64,000 nt of DNA from Acanthosepion esculentum (GCA_964036315.1 OZ038500.1:55712372-55776371), one strand, 5' to 3'. Positions 45,501 to 57,054 are shown, numbered from the stretch's first letter. Translations and numbers: made by a program. The notes: generated from the sequence alone by a model not told the origin.

Positions 45501-46125
45501 TGATATCACCTTGCGGCAAACCAACTGGATGAAAAGATTCCCTTTCGAAAAGGTTCCTTAATTTGAGCGTCTGTTAGTCTTAACCAAAAGTAGAAATTTC
45601 AAGGGGGAATCATTTCTCCCTGTTCGGGACATTTTGATCGTTCATTTCACCATGTTTTTGAAAAACGGCGGCTGTTTTTGTAAATGAGCTCCGGTCATTT
45701 GTTAACTGGGGCAAGAAATGGCACGTAGATTTGAATGCTCCCACAACGAAACTGCCGTCCTTTAATAATTATAGTGTGCCAGTTTTGTCCTTCATCAGCC
45801 CTGCTGATGCTAAAATCCAGGAAAGCAACTCAGTACACCCTCTTTGTCATCGGTTTTCTGCTGACATGAAGCGGGGCGATTATATTGAAATATTTGTGTT
45901 ATGGTTCAGGTTAGGACCAAGGAAGAACAACACGAACACAAGAGTAGAAATAACAAAGATATATTACACGGAATAATAATACAAGATGTGGAAGGTGTTA
46001 GTATGACTGTCAGTCTGGTTTGGAGTGAACTAATATCGGCTCGACTCGATTCGTCCCTCTCTCTTGAGAGGCGTAGTATACATAGTGTTAGGAAGAGTTC
46101 ATTCTATAGTTATAGGTAAGGACCC
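45501..46125. other. Non-coding DNA
   Basis: Nothing recognised. Confidence 0.3.
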
Positions 46126-46129
46126 ATAA

Positions 46130-46455
46130 CAATTTGCTAGGTCAGCAGCTAACATATTTGATCGACTGTCTCGTGCCAGACAATTTTTCTCGTCAGAATC
46201 TATCTTGTACTTTTACAAATTCGTCTATGCACTGAATATTGCGGGCATATCTGTTCCGGTACTCCGGCTACATATTTCGAGATTCTCAACAAAATCCAAA
46301 GAAGGATTTGTAGTGTTATCGGTCCTGACCTGGCATCTCTATCTTCCTGAAACTCATTTATTTATTCTCTTTTCTGACACTAAATTCTTCGCGTTCTTTT
46401 CCTCGCACAGTAACCCCTTGCATCTTAGTGGAATTATCACCTTGCTTATGATGAA
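46130..46455 (+). pseudogene. CR1/Jockey-like LINE RT fragment
   Basis: The plus strand has GYIFRDSQQNPKKD then CYRS.PGISIF, which is RVQRR..R.IGPDLAS-type sequence out of frame (nucleotides gttatcggtcctgacctggc at 46317 match 8276 and the complement of 11330). Downstream, taaattcttcgcgttctttt and ccttgcatcttagtggaatt may be the C-terminal part. Strongly decayed. Confidence 0.5.
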
Positions 46456-46459
46456 ATAA

Positions 46460-47440
46460 TTTAAAAAAAGTTTTAAACCAAGAGTGATATGTACGAAACA
46501 GAAAGCAAGAAGCAATATAACAGTTAAATCAAGTTTTTCTGTAAAATCTGGTATTTCTGCAAAACAAGCATCAAAATATTGTACATTTTAAGGAATGTCT
46601 TAATTTCTTTTTCTTGGTGAATATTTCAGGGATAAATTTTTATTGATATCATATTTGTTCACTTCCAGGAGTCGTAGTTTCAGTGCGAAGCTCTGCGCAT
46701 GCGCAGATTCCTGGTGAACCCAACTTGATACTGTTGTATTTGACGGAGAGTAATTTTTGGTACGTATTTTTGGAAAAAAATAACAGCCCGGAAAATACGA
46801 TAATTCCTTTCCATACACCCTAATATATTATTTTTTCTAACTAGAGTATTTCTCTCCACGGAATTATTGGCGAGAAAAAAGCCTGGTATTCTGAATGCTG
46901 ATTTTTTAAGTACATCTTCATCACTTGAAATGTTAGCGCAACACGATCTTCTTCACACTATCTTTTCTCATGTTTAGGCTTGTACTATGCTGCATAAATA
47001 TTGAGGGCAATAAAAAGCAACGATTTGAAATGATGTGCAAAACAGGTTTTCTCAACTGTGAAAAATTGGCGCAATGCAATCTTCGTCGCTGTATTTTCTC
47101 GTTTTTTTTTTTCTTCTACTGTACTCGTCGCAAACTATTAAATATCAATACCCTGGAATCTCATAAGAAATAAGGAAAGATCAGTGAAGAGAAAAAGATA
47201 ATAATACGTCTAAATTGTATCGTTTCAGCCTGAACTAATGCGACATTTTATAAGCGCTAAGTGATTCATAACCAGATTCATCGAAAAGGCTAAAACAAAT
47301 CGTCAGAGATGAGTGGAAAAAGTAAAGGAAGGCTAGTTCGTTTCAGTTCCAGCAAATCGTTTCGTGTTTTGTCAGTGCTTGTAATCTTAATTGATGATCG
47401 ATATGCATGTAAGAAGACATTGGAACCGAAGTCATAAAAG
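46460..47440. other. Non-coding DNA
   Basis: The palindrome tgcgcatgcgca lies at about 46694. No gene seen. Confidence 0.3.
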
Positions 47441-47445
47441 AGAAA

Positions 47446-47482
47446 AGGCGTGCGCATGCGTGCACATGCGTGCGCATGCGTG
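47446..47482. repeat. Alternating purine-pyrimidine run
   Basis: GCGTGCGCATGCGTGCACAT followed by GCGTGCGCATGCG: about 36 bp of nearly perfect alternation, a classic Z-DNA-prone sequence in an AT-rich setting. Confidence 0.8.
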
Positions 47483-47489
47483 AGGAACT

Positions 47490-48125
47490 AGTTGCAGGTT
47501 TTTAAAAGATAAACTGACGTGTCAAAATATGTCGAATCCTAGCCATCATTTTGTAATATTCACTTTTTTTACGATTTATTCTGTACAGTCAAATATTTTC
47601 TATTAATATTTCAACAACAAGAAAAACAGCAGCAGTATAAACCGTCGGGAGAGGTTCGGATCATGCTGGAGAGCGTATATTATTCTTTTATAAGATTTCT
47701 CGAATATTAAGGACGATAGACGATAATAAATATAGTGTTTTATGCACCTGGCTTCTCTTGACGGTCAGGTGTGAACTTGTGGCTAGGCCTATTACAACAT
47801 ATTACCACTTGCAGGAACGAACAGGATGATCATATAAGCTAGTCACTGGGCCTATATTTTATATCAGGAGATAAGAGTAGTTTTAGTTTATTAAAGTTTT
47901 TGAAGAAGAAAAAATCTTAAAACTGCCGACCGGAGGATACAGCAGCCGGAATATGATAAACGAGGAAATTGGTGTGAAAATGCATATTAGTAAAAAAACA
48001 AAAACATATTTACCTCAAGACTGTCAGATGAAGAATACTCGTCTTTATATGTGATAAAGACGCGAAAACAAGTAAACTGGTGCCATTGAATCAGTACCAT
48101 AGTACACGGTTGGTCAGAACAAATA
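47490..48125. other. Non-coding DNA
   Basis: Nothing recognised. Confidence 0.3.
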
Positions 48126-48129
48126 AAAA

Positions 48130-48640
48130 ATTCCGCTGTAATTTTTGCCTTAAAAGCAGAGCATCGTGATTCAAAGACTGCATGCTCGGTTCTAGTCGTC
48201 AAAGTTCCCAAAGAGCTGGAAGCCGCTGACCATGATTCTACGACAGTGACAAAACTTAAAAAGCCTGCTAAATATCTTAATACTATTGGAACACTCAAAT
48301 CTCTACGAAAGGTGGATGACATTATCGGTAAGAACCCCAGAAAGTCAATTAACGTCATTGCTAACGAGCTCAAGTTTTCAAGGTACTCTATTGGACGATT
48401 GGCGAATGAAGACCTTAGATACAAGACTTATGTAAGACCGGGACGACAAGTCATGTTTGCAAAGACAAAAGACAACCGTCAGATCCAGGCAAAGCGTTTG
48501 TTGAGCAAGATGAGACATCAAGAGCCTGGAATAATTGTTTTTTTTCTGAAAAATCTGAACCAAAAGGTTAACCAAATGACTGTTGGTTATGTAGCTGCCC
48601 TAAGGACGTTCTAGCGGTCATGTACATAGTTTTCGGTCAC
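48130..48640 (+). pseudogene. Mariner-family transposase N-terminal half
   Basis: The open frame 48246-48614 reads DDIIGKNPRKSINVIANELKF-like text: the second helix-turn-helix (NPRKS...IA.EL..S..SIGRL) followed by EDLRYKTYVRPGRQVMFAKT and NRQIQAKRLLSKM, the spacer before the catalytic domain. FFLKNLNQKVNQ stands where the family has FSDEK.F..D.KVN, so the first catalytic Asp is gone. Frame is lost soon after. It is the same lineage as the C-terminal fragment at 55.6-56.05 kb on the other strand, whose VITSEGDVMSPFIF block would come next in an intact protein. Confidence 0.8.
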
Positions 48641-49320
48641 TGTGTATGGTTTGTTCAGAGTATGACGATAACTACACCCGGTAGCAAAGACTCTGATAAG
48701 GAGATTGGAGGTTTTGAGGAGCGTGGAACCACATCTTAATTGCTGTTGTTTCCAGTTCTACCTGACTCAGGGTGGTAGCATATGTTAGTGTCCCACCTAT
48801 AAGCAAATAGATTTTATAGCAAAATAACCATCAATGAATTTTATCAGTAGTTGAAGGAATGGAATTTCGTTCAAAATATTTAGTTAAGGCATAAAATTGC
48901 TTTAAAAATATTTAGATTTCGGTATTAAATAAACCATAGTGAAATGCCGCTAAACAAAATTTAACGACACAACAAATATGAATGAACTTTCATGACATTA
49001 ACCCATATAATATACTGCAATTTCTGAAATATTTTCCAAAATATAACTTCCAAAAAAGTACAACTTAAAATGCATCACCGACTCTAGTAAGCATGTCCAC
49101 AAAAACATGCACATGCACAAAAATTTACATGTACTATGCATTTAGAGTTGTTGCGACTGCTGGAAGTGCTTAAATGATGTGGGGTATTTTAAATGTCAAA
49201 GTTGACGAAACCGTTGATAACTGTCAGGCGGAGACAGCAGTTTTTAGTATTTTGGTCGGGTGGATACGTAATAAAAAAAAAAGGCCTTGGGTAATTGAAC
49301 TCTTCCAAGATATTGAAAGC
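48641..49320. other. Non-coding DNA
   Basis: Nothing recognised. Confidence 0.3.
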
Positions 49321-49324
49321 AAAA

Positions 49325-49690
49325 GAAGCAGTGAGTAACTTTGTTTTGTTTGGTTTCTTTGTTTTACGGCATATCAACTTATGCATTATTGAAATGCTGA
49401 AATTCTATTTTGGTGCTACTATAATATATCTACCGAGGCATTTGCGACCTGCCGAAAATGACGACGCACTCATTATTGATGGAAAATGGTCAGGAAAACG
49501 ATGACCTGTTTACTGTTTTTTTTTTCATAATGACATCAGATCAGTTTACAAATATTAAAGCCACTATTTAATGAATTAAAAAAAAAGAATTTTGTATAAA
49601 AAACTGTTAATGAGTTTTAATACGTAACCAGTTCATTATTCACTGCCTTTAACCGTAACTCTAACCCTAACATTTTCATATTTCCTACAG
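49325..49690 (+). repeat. Repeat R1 segment
   Basis: The phrase tttgttttacggcatatcaa with cttatgcattattgaaatgc matches 4940 and 21155. The following minisatellite and the second half of R1 (50240-50490) suggest the satellite expanded within an R1 copy. Confidence 0.45.
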
Positions 49691-50235
49691 TTGGCAAATA
49701 TACCATAGTAGAAAATGAATAGTATATATCATACTATAGTAGAAAATGGATGGTAGATATACTATAGTAGAAAATGGATGGTAGATATGATACTATAGTA
49801 GACAATGAATATTATATATCATACTATAGTAGAAAATGGATGGTAGATATGATACTATAGTAGAAAATGAATAGTATATATCATACTATAGTAAAAAATG
49901 GATGGTAGATATCATACTATAGCAGAAAATGGATGGTAGATATCATACTATAGCAGAAAATGGATGGTAGATATCATGCTATAGTAGAAAATGAATAGTA
50001 TATATCATACTATAGTAGAAAATGGATGGTAGATATCATACAATGGCAGAAAATGGATGGTAGATATGCTATAGTAGAAAATGAATAGTATATATCATAC
50101 TATAGTAGAAAATGGATGGTAGATATCATATTATAGTAGAAAATGGATTGTAGATATCATACTATAGTAGAAAATGGATGGTAGATATACTATAGTAGAA
50201 AATGAATATTATATATCATACTATAGTAGCACTTT
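49690..50235. repeat. 31-bp minisatellite with two alternating variants
   Basis: About 17 units of the form atactatagtagaaaatgg plus atggtagatatc. The variant with gaatagtatatatc alternates irregularly with the ggatggtagatatc type. Confidence 0.93.
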
Positions 50236-50495
50236 TTATTTTCTTGTGAGATTTGTTAATACTTTTTCTCAAAATATATTCCTGGTATTTTTTTTTACTA
50301 TGAAAATTGTTGGTAATTTTTCTAATGTATTTTTATATTCTATTGTCCTGACCCGAGTTTGGGGGTTCAAAATTTTCCATAGTTGAGACCCTAACATGTG
50401 CTACCACATGTCAGGGTGGACACGGGAACAACATCCCTTGCTGCCTGGTGTAGTTTATCGTCATTCCCAGGACGAGTGAGTAACCTTCTTGAAAA
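50236..50495 (+). repeat. Repeat R1, 3' part
   Basis: It shares aatatattcctggtattttt with 21400 and gctaccacatgtcagggtgg plus gtagtttatcgtcattccca with 5320-5450. Confidence 0.5.
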
Positions 50496-51450
50496 GTTAG
50501 ATCCATGTAGATGGAGCAACAAGTATAAAAAAGGGACAGAAAAATGCTGTAAAATTACTAGTATTGCTGAATGGAACCACAGAGAGATAGCTGGGGAGGG
50601 CTATAACCGCCCACGTTCGGAAAGGGGACAGGTCTGAGAGACAAAAATCGAATGAAGAAATATACAGAAATAGAGATTACATTTTTATGTTTCATTTATC
50701 TAATCTACGGAGCCGACATTTTTCATATTTAAATCAACGTGCCTGCCATTTTATTTCCGGCAAGCGTACGATTCAGTGAAATCGTTTGATTAGCTGATTA
50801 ACGACTTAATTATCGATCAGGTGGACAGTACAATAAAAATACTGGCAGATCGATATTGTTCTTTATAGAAACACCCAATGTCACTTCGCAACGTCCACCC
50901 AGTCTCAAAGGAACATTGTTTGGGGTGGGGGGAATAAAAAATAAAAAGATAAAAACCTTCAAGATAACCTAAAATCATTTTCTTTCACTTCTTAGTTCGA
51001 TTCGAATTATGCAAACATTTTTACTGGAAAGATTTAATTAATTTTTTTTAATTTAGATATTAGCGTCCTAAATAATATTAAACACTGTACCGTTTGAAAG
51101 CAAGAAAGCTTGGCTGACTGATCTTTCGCAAAATACAAATATCGTAAAAATGATAATTAAAAATAAGAGCCAAAAGTGTTATTAATTAAAAACGAGATAT
51201 TCAGTCCTTAAACAGTGTCTAATGAATAACCGAGTTCCCGAAGCGTCCGGTGATTAGAGAGTCAATTCTTGCTTCCTTTTTTATTGATATTTGCTAAAGA
51301 AATTGAAAGTAATAAAATTATTTTTGCTTTGTAGCAATTTTTTAATTTGAATAAACAAAGTTTGAAAACCTGTCTCGCAAATTATTCCGATGATCTTTTA
51401 AGCTACAGGAACTAAATATTCAAGAATTTCAGGTAAACTAAAAACAGACA
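50496..51450. other. Non-coding DNA
   Basis: Nothing recognised. Confidence 0.35.
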
Positions 51451-51454
51451 CTAC

Positions 51455-51600
51455 CCCTACACACACACACACACATACACACGGACATACACGCACGCAT
51501 ACACACGAGCACACATGCACGCATATAAAAGTACACACACGCATAGATACGCACACATATACACGGAGGCACACGCAAGCATGCACACACACATACATAC
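51455..51600. repeat. Imperfect (CA)n/(CACG)n run
   Basis: CA-rich stretch of 145 bp; the Cys/Val-rich minus-strand frames over it are artefacts. Confidence 0.85.
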
Positions 51601-51761
51601 ATCGTTTCCTGCTCGAACACAATCTGCACGTAAAATACGAGAAAGCTTGAAGATTGTGTTTAAGCAAGAAACAGACTGTCGCATTGTTGTTGACTTCAGT
51701 GTCCAATTTTGTATTTACTCTATCTCCATATTGACTACTTTTAGCCATAAATATAGCACAC

Positions 51762-51767
<6 letters not shown>

Positions 51768-51827
<60 letters not shown>
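51768..51827. repeat. (TA)n tail
   Basis: TA tract at the 3' end of the S1 copy that follows on the minus strand. Confidence 0.95.
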
Positions 51828-51828
<1 letters not shown>

Positions 51829-52215
51829 TCGACTCTCCCGTCGAATTCGACGTATGATCAAGTAGATCAGTTTCTGGGAAACCGGCAACAGCACATGAGA
51901 TTTGATTATAGGGGTGAAGGTTTCGTGCAGGACCATCCACACTTTTTGAATGTCCGAATACAGAGACCGGGTGCATTATGTGCCACGGGGTCCCCAAACA
52001 ACCCTCCGCAGGTTTTGAATTCAGAGTTGTCCTTCTCCTAGACCAGTTGCTATCCAAGGCTATAGAACCCAGTCTGTCCTGCTATTTACCCATAGCTGGT
52101 GGGAGAAAAGGAGGATTCATACTTTTCCTAAGTGTATTAGCGCGTAACTGAATGGAATTCTAACTTGGCTCTCCGATTCCACAATGCAAGCCGTTATCTA
52201 TAACTCCACCGAATA
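51828..52215 (-). mobile_element. SINE family S1, long form, minus strand
   Basis: It aligns with 37566-37995 throughout: ctgtcctgctatttacccat on the plus strand, the tRNA-like head near 52160-52210 (partly lost: the first half of the B-box region is deleted) and the palindrome cgtcgaattcgacg at about 51839. Confidence 0.78.
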
Positions 52216-52221
52216 ACAAAT

Positions 52222-52223
<2 letters not shown>

Positions 52224-52279
<56 letters not shown>

Positions 52280-52285
52280 AATAAA
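52224..52285. repeat. (TA)n microsatellite
   Basis: TA with one GTATA step. Confidence 0.95.
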
Positions 52286-52384
52286 AAGGAAAGAACAGTA
52301 AGATATAAAATCCGGTGTTCTTATAGATATTTTTATTTTTACACAATAGTGCTCTATGTAAATTTAAATTTACAGAGCATTAAT

Positions 52385-52522
52385 ATTATAAATTAATAGA
52401 TTTAAAATATGGTTTTAGCGCTACACAGTGATGACCATGTTTCAGAAATGGAAGCTAAAGCCCCTGAATTTAATTTTGTTATTAAACCAAAGACATTAGT
52501 TCCATTTCCTCATCAAGCGAAT
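52385..52522 (+). repeat. Penelope inverted end, left
   Basis: Partner of 54488-54626; both include agcgctacacagtgatgacc-like and aagctaaagcccctgaattt blocks. The block is open in one frame on both arms, which may be chance. Confidence 0.85.
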
Positions 52523-52524
52523 AA

Positions 52525-53559
52525 ATTACCGTTAGCACTAAAATTAAAATTAAAAAAGTTAACTTCCTTGATATAACATTAGATTTAAAGAACAATACAT
52601 ACACACCTTATAAAAAACTCAATACGAATCCTGTATATATACACCCTAAATCAAATCACCCCTCATCTATAATTAAACATATACCTTTATCTATCCGAAA
52701 AAGAATTAGTACAAATTCAGCAAATGACAAGATTTTCGACGAACATATTAATTTCTATAATAAAGCTCTAAAAGATAGTGGCTACAAAAACCTAAAACTA
52801 ACTTATATTAAAAATGAAAACGGTAAACATAGGAAAAACAGAAGCAGGAAAATAATTTGGTATACACCCCCATACAACCAAATGGTAAAAAACAAATTGG
52901 GACAAAAATTCCTTGAATTAATACTCAAGCATTTTCCCGGTGGAAGTAAACTTAGTACCATTTTCAATAGAAATACACTAAAATTAAGTTATAGCTGTAC
53001 TGATAACCTAGAAAAGATAATTAAGAAACATAATACTAATATCTTAAATAAACACTTATACCAGAACCAAAAAATTGTAGACAAGGGAAAAATACAAACA
53101 ACAACTAATGAGGGTGAACAAAAATTATGTAATTGTAGAAACCCTCAAAACTGTCCTTTACAAAATAAATGTTGCATAGAATCAGTAGTATACCAATGTA
53201 ATATATCTTCTGTTGAAAACCCTGAAAACATAAAAATTTATATAGGTTGCACTAGCCATGTGTTCAAAAAGAGGTTCTACCAACATCAATCCTCGTTTAG
53301 GATAAATAAGTATAAAAGTCAAACATCTCTTTCGAAGTACTTTTGGCACCTAAAAGAATCCAATAAAACACCTACAGTGAAATGGAAGTTAATAAGAAGA
53401 GCTAGAATATGTAGGTCATTAAATGACCCATGTCCTTTATGCATACATGAGAAACTATATATTACTAAGTTTATAAAAAATAAAAATTTACTGAATCAGA
53501 GAAATGAAATAGCTATTTTTTGTCGTCATTGCCAAAAGTTTTCTTTAAATAATCTTTAA
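52525..53559 (+). CDS. Penelope-like RT C-terminus plus GIY-YIG endonuclease (5'-truncated, open)
   Basis: An uninterrupted 344-codon frame; the first ATG is at 52882, so the upstream 119 codons are a truncated continuation. It begins with the RT thumb region (VNFLDITLDLKNNTYTPYKK, HPKSNHPSSIIKHIPLSIRK). Counting from Met 52882, a Cys-rich linker (C83, C85, C91, C97, C98) precedes the endonuclease: KIYIG at 118-122, Arg131 and His135 in the next helix, CPLC at 184-187, Glu190 in HEKLYI, and Asn205 and Asn208 in LLNQRNE. All residues expected for catalysis seem kept. Intact Penelope proteins carry the palm/fingers RT core before this; it is missing. No stop or frameshift over more than 1 kb, unlike every other relic here, suggests a young insertion. 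Confidence 0.85.
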   Translation: MTVSTKIKIKKVNFLDITLDLKNNTYTPYKKLNTNPVYIHPKSNHPSSIIKHIPLSIRKRISTNSANDKIFDEHINFYNKALKDSGYKNLKLTYIKNENGKHRKNRSRKIIWYTPPYNQMVKNKLGQKFLELILKHFPGGSKLSTIFNRNTLKLSYSCTDNLEKIIKKHNTNILNKHLYQNQKIVDKGKIQTTTNEGEQKLCNCRNPQNCPLQNKCCIESVVYQCNISSVENPENIKIYIGCTSHVFKKRFYQHQSSFRINKYKSQTSLSKYFWHLKESNKTPTVKWKLIRRARICRSLNDPCPLCIHEKLYITKFIKNKNLLNQRNEIAIFCRHCQKFSLNNL

Positions 53560-53570
53560 ATAATCTATAA

Positions 53571-53594
53571 AAAAAAAAAAAAAAAAAAAAAAAA
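53571..53594 (+). repeat. A run after Penelope frame
   Basis: About 24 A residues 10 bp after the stop codon. It could be a microsatellite or an internal poly(A) from a previous insertion junction. Confidence 0.7.
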
Positions 53595-53839
53595 TTACCT
53601 GATTATTATACATACTCATATTTGATGGGTATAAATAATTTTAAATAATGTAGATAATTATATTACATTTACTTGGTTTATAAAGAAATATAGCCGATTA
53701 AAATTAAAAAGTTAATTTTGAAAGTAGAATTTTTAAAAATGTTTTAAAATTGAAATTAAATAAAACAGATTCTAACCTAAATATCTTTTAAAATTGTAAT
53801 TAAATAAAATGTACTCTAACCATAACACCTCTCTCAAAG

Positions 53840-54200
53840 CAATTCAAACACTGGAAAGAATCCAAGTGAACACCGAAAGTCATGTGAAATTAATAAGTTA
53901 GAATATAATATTGAAAATTAAATGTCCTTTATACATACATATATACATTTATAATACTAAGTTTATTGAATTAGTGAAATAATTTAACCACCTTTGCCGT
54001 CATTGTCATAAAGTTTACATAAAATAAAATAAAATAAAATAATATTTACTTATACTCGATAAGAATAAATAATTTTAAATACTGTAAGTAATCCTAATAC
54101 ATTTACTTGGTTTTTAACTAGGAGTATAGTATATTAAATATTAAAAATAACTTTTTAGAAAGGTGGATAAAACATATTCTAACCTAAACAGTCCCTCAAA
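53840..54200 (+). pseudogene. Decayed tandem copy of Penelope 3' end
   Basis: The nucleotides aatgtcctttatacatacat, atactaagtttattgaatta and tttgccgtcattgtcataaa mirror 53427-53540 of the intact frame (tgtcctttatgcatacatga, attactaagtttataaaa, tttgtcgtcattgccaaaag). The UTR pair (ataaataattttaaataatg at 53630 and ataaataattttaaatactg at 54066) follows in both. Many stops. A partial tandem copy older than the intact frame upstream. Confidence 0.75.
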
Positions 54201-54487
54201 ATCTTTAAATATACAAATAGAAATAATACCATAAGAATTTTGGCCGTTAGAAATAAACCCAGATGACATGAATTTAGCGGATGTCAGAATTTGTTAAAAG
54301 ATACATCCCTACCCATCCCTAAACATAACCCCGCTTTCAAATGTAACTATTAACTGAGACAACGAAAATTAAAAATTGAACCCTCTACCACCCCTTGTCT
54401 AGATGAATGGATTTATCGGTAACCTTGGAAACCCTCAAACTATGAATCTTTACAACCGTAAATTTTAAAAAGTAAGTTACTCCAAAA

Positions 54488-54617
54488 TTCGCTTGATGAG
54501 GAAATGGAACTAATGTCTTTGGTTTAATAACAAAATTAAATTCAGGGGCTTTAGCTTCCATATCTGAAACATGGTCATCACTGTGTAGCGGTAAAACCAT
54601 ATTTTAAATCTATTAAT

Positions 54618-54626
<9 letters not shown>
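54488..54626 (-). repeat. Penelope inverted end, right
   Basis: Reverse complement of 52385-52522; abuts a TA tract at 54623. Confidence 0.85.
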
Positions 54627-54935
<309 letters not shown>

Positions 54936-54944
54936 TTTCTGCAT

Positions 54945-55358
54945 TCTGTTGAAGTTTCTTCTAAAACTCGATGAATTACTTAATTATGATTATCTCAAAT
55001 CCTCCTAACAATTTCTTGCATATCCTTGCTTGAACCGGCTTCTAATGCTCTGGATGGAGCGGCTTGGTGATAGTAGTCGTGGCTCTCGGGGGCACAGTCC
55101 TTGGTTAAAGGAACTTGGATGAGTTCCACCACGGAATATTTGAATGAGCGGCGCTATGTCGAGTTTAATTCGTTACCTCTTCGTCACCGAGGCCCGTTGG
55201 AACTGTTGGTATGACGTTTGCTTAATAACGTAACTGTCCGGGTTTCAATTCCTGGTAGTGGAGGCGCACTGCTGATGAGTCCCAAATATATGACGAAACG
55301 GCAGTCCAGTGCTTTATGCATTCTGTAGAGGTTTCTTCTAAAACTCGATGAATTACTA

Positions 55359-55360
<2 letters not shown>
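54945..55360 (+). mobile_element. tRNA-derived SINE S2 with near-complete hammerhead
   Basis: The segment starts with the S2 tail of a preceding copy (ctgcattctgttgaagtttc, aaactcgatgaattact). The S2 body follows: ccggcttctaatgctctgg, gtgatagtagtcgtggctct, gttccaccacggaatattt, and tRNA-like boxes ttggtatgacgtttgctt (about 55207) and cgggtttcaattcctgg (about 55239). It ends with the hammerhead, the same tail again (tgcattctgtagaggtttc, aaactcgatgaattact) and a TA tract. It is thus a dimer of S2 copies in direct orientation, the first represented by its tail only. Confidence 0.82.
55266..55312 (+). ncRNA. Hammerhead ribozyme, near complete (schistosome-like)
   Basis: Stem I GCACTG (55266-55271) pairs perfectly with CAGTGC (55307-55312). 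The core CTGATGA is at 55272-55278 and GAAA at 55295-55298. Stem II is GTCC...TGAC with one C/T mismatch (the 17.17-kb copy has GGAC and pairs fully). Stem III is only AC/GT around GGCA. The cleavage triplet is GTC, with cutting expected after C55306. The core and stem II sequence (CTGATGAGTCCCAAATA-type, GGACGAAAC) is strikingly like the hammerheads known from schistosome SINE-like repeats. Confidence 0.85.
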
Positions 55361-55392
<32 letters not shown>

Positions 55393-55395
55393 AAC
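55358..55395. repeat. (TA)n tail
   Basis: TA with one CA step. Confidence 0.9.
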
Positions 55396-55554
55396 AAACC
55401 TCAATAAAAAAAACTTGAACGGGGAAAAAAGCTCACCAGTTGCAGAGATCGGTATGACTCAATACAGGGTGCGATGTCGTCTAAATTACGCAAAAATGAA
55501 AATAACACTGAAATCTCATTTTAACAGATATATTTACCAAAATTACACAAAAAT

Positions 55555-56060
55555 ATCTTAAATACTAAACAGGAAATTTATTCAATAAAATCACCATTGG
55601 CTTCAGGAACGACTTTGGAATCTCCCACAACTCATGCTGACGGCCTCCTTGTTTAAGTTGGTGAATGCTACCATAATCCTTGACTTCAATTCATTTTTGT
55701 TGTTACAAAGACTTTTGCTGGTCTTTCGTCCAACTGCCAACATAATAATCAAGAGGATTGCAGTCTGGGGAGTAAGATGGCCAGATATAAGGTGTGATGT
55801 TGTTGCAGAAATTGTCTGACAGCTATAACTGGGATCTGCTGTTTCTGTGGCATGGTGCAGAGTCCTCTTGCCAGGTATAGTGTCTTCCAGCAGCCACCCT
55901 CTTGATCAAAGGTTGAAATAACTTCTCAAGGCACTTGACGTAGGCCTTGGTGTTGAGTCTGAGGCCCTGTGAGAAGATGAATGGAGACATAACGTCGCCT
56001 TCACTAGTGATCACACCAAATAACTTCATAATCACCCTTAGACTCATCGATCTCCTTTTG
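55555..56060 (-). pseudogene. Mariner-family transposase C-terminal half
   Basis: The minus-strand frame 56047-55823 reads VITSEGDVMSPFIFSQGLRL, NTKAYVKCLEKLFQPLIKRV, HYTWQEDSAPCHRNSRS (second catalytic Asp in W.EDSAPCH). After a stop and in the next frames come LSDNFCNNITPYIWPSYSPD, CNPLDYYV (third Asp in SPDCNPLD), then IMVAFTNLNKEAV and CGRFQSR, the usual C-terminal helices. At least three frame breaks. This is the half that the fragment at 48.13-48.64 kb lacks. No inverted ends were found around it. Confidence 0.82.
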
Positions 56061-56064
56061 AATT

Positions 56065-56880
56065 CGCTAAAATTGACACTTTTTTTTCTTTTTATAATCT
56101 AAATTTAAAATTTATTTTCGATAGATTAAAGGTTTTTTAACTTGTCAATATGTTTTAAACAATTTTATTAATTATATCTATTTGTACTCTCGGTTTAACT
56201 CGTTGTAATTTATTTTATTCGTAAATAAGTTTTTTAAAGTCCTTTTAAGGTCGAATTCCCTTTTATTTTTGTAAAAAGCAATATATTAGATGTACTAGGT
56301 ATCTTACTGGGATGTGGGTAAAACGGAAAACATAATTACCTTCTAAGTATCCGATGAAAGGGTGTCCACAAAAAAAAAAAAAAAAAAAAAAAAAATTCCC
56401 CGCAAACAACTTAAATAGAGCACACACCATTGTGATTGGCTATTGATCAACTACCAATCAAATGCGCGATGACGGGGTATATTATAGAAGTTAGTGTCTG
56501 TAAGCATTTTTAGAGGGCGTATCAGAGTCCGATCAGCTCTGATGGGGTCGACTTGGTGAGGTCAGTATGATGTTTGAAAGACCCGAAACTGCCCAATGAT
56601 CCATTTCAGAACATCACTGACGACGCCCTCTAGCGCTAAAGAGCGTATATTCAAAACACTCAGATGCTCGTATTGGAGAACCGGTGCGAATGCCAAACAG
56701 TACAGCATGCCGTTTGCGTCATCCAACTGTATCCAACTGAACATATTATACTGTTCATTCGACAAAATAAAACAAAGAACACACGTATGCGAAATAAAAA
56801 TATACAATGGCTACAATTTACATAATGCACCCTGTACATTGGCTTGACAGTAATTGATAGCAGGCGATAATTGATAGAGT
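56065..56880. other. Non-coding DNA
   Basis: Contains an A run at 56370-56394. The mutually antisense frames at 56562-56847 carry no motif. Confidence 0.35.
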
Positions 56881-56884
56881 GATC

Positions 56885-56998
56885 GATTCCTTCTAAGGAT
56901 TTGCCGACCTATGTTTATATGGACTTTTGTCCTTGTTTTGGTGTGTGGAACCCACCTCCAAATTCTGTAAAAGTATTTTTGATACACACACACACACA

Positions 56999-57050
<52 letters not shown>
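56885..57050. repeat. Solitary mariner-like end plus (CA)n/(CT)n/(TA)n
   Basis: From gccgacctatgtttatatgg to aaaagtatttttgatacac it matches the inverted ends at 39560 and 40172. Simple repeats (56986-57050) follow and run directly into the gypsy coding sequence. Confidence 0.7.

Positions 57051-57054
<4 letters not shown>

Noticed and set aside
49650..49675. Telomere-like ctctaaccctaac
   Set aside because: Only about one and a half units; chance in AT-rich DNA.
54488..54515. TTGATGAGGAAA in the Penelope end as a ribozyme core
   Set aside because: First core C is T and there is no room for stem II.
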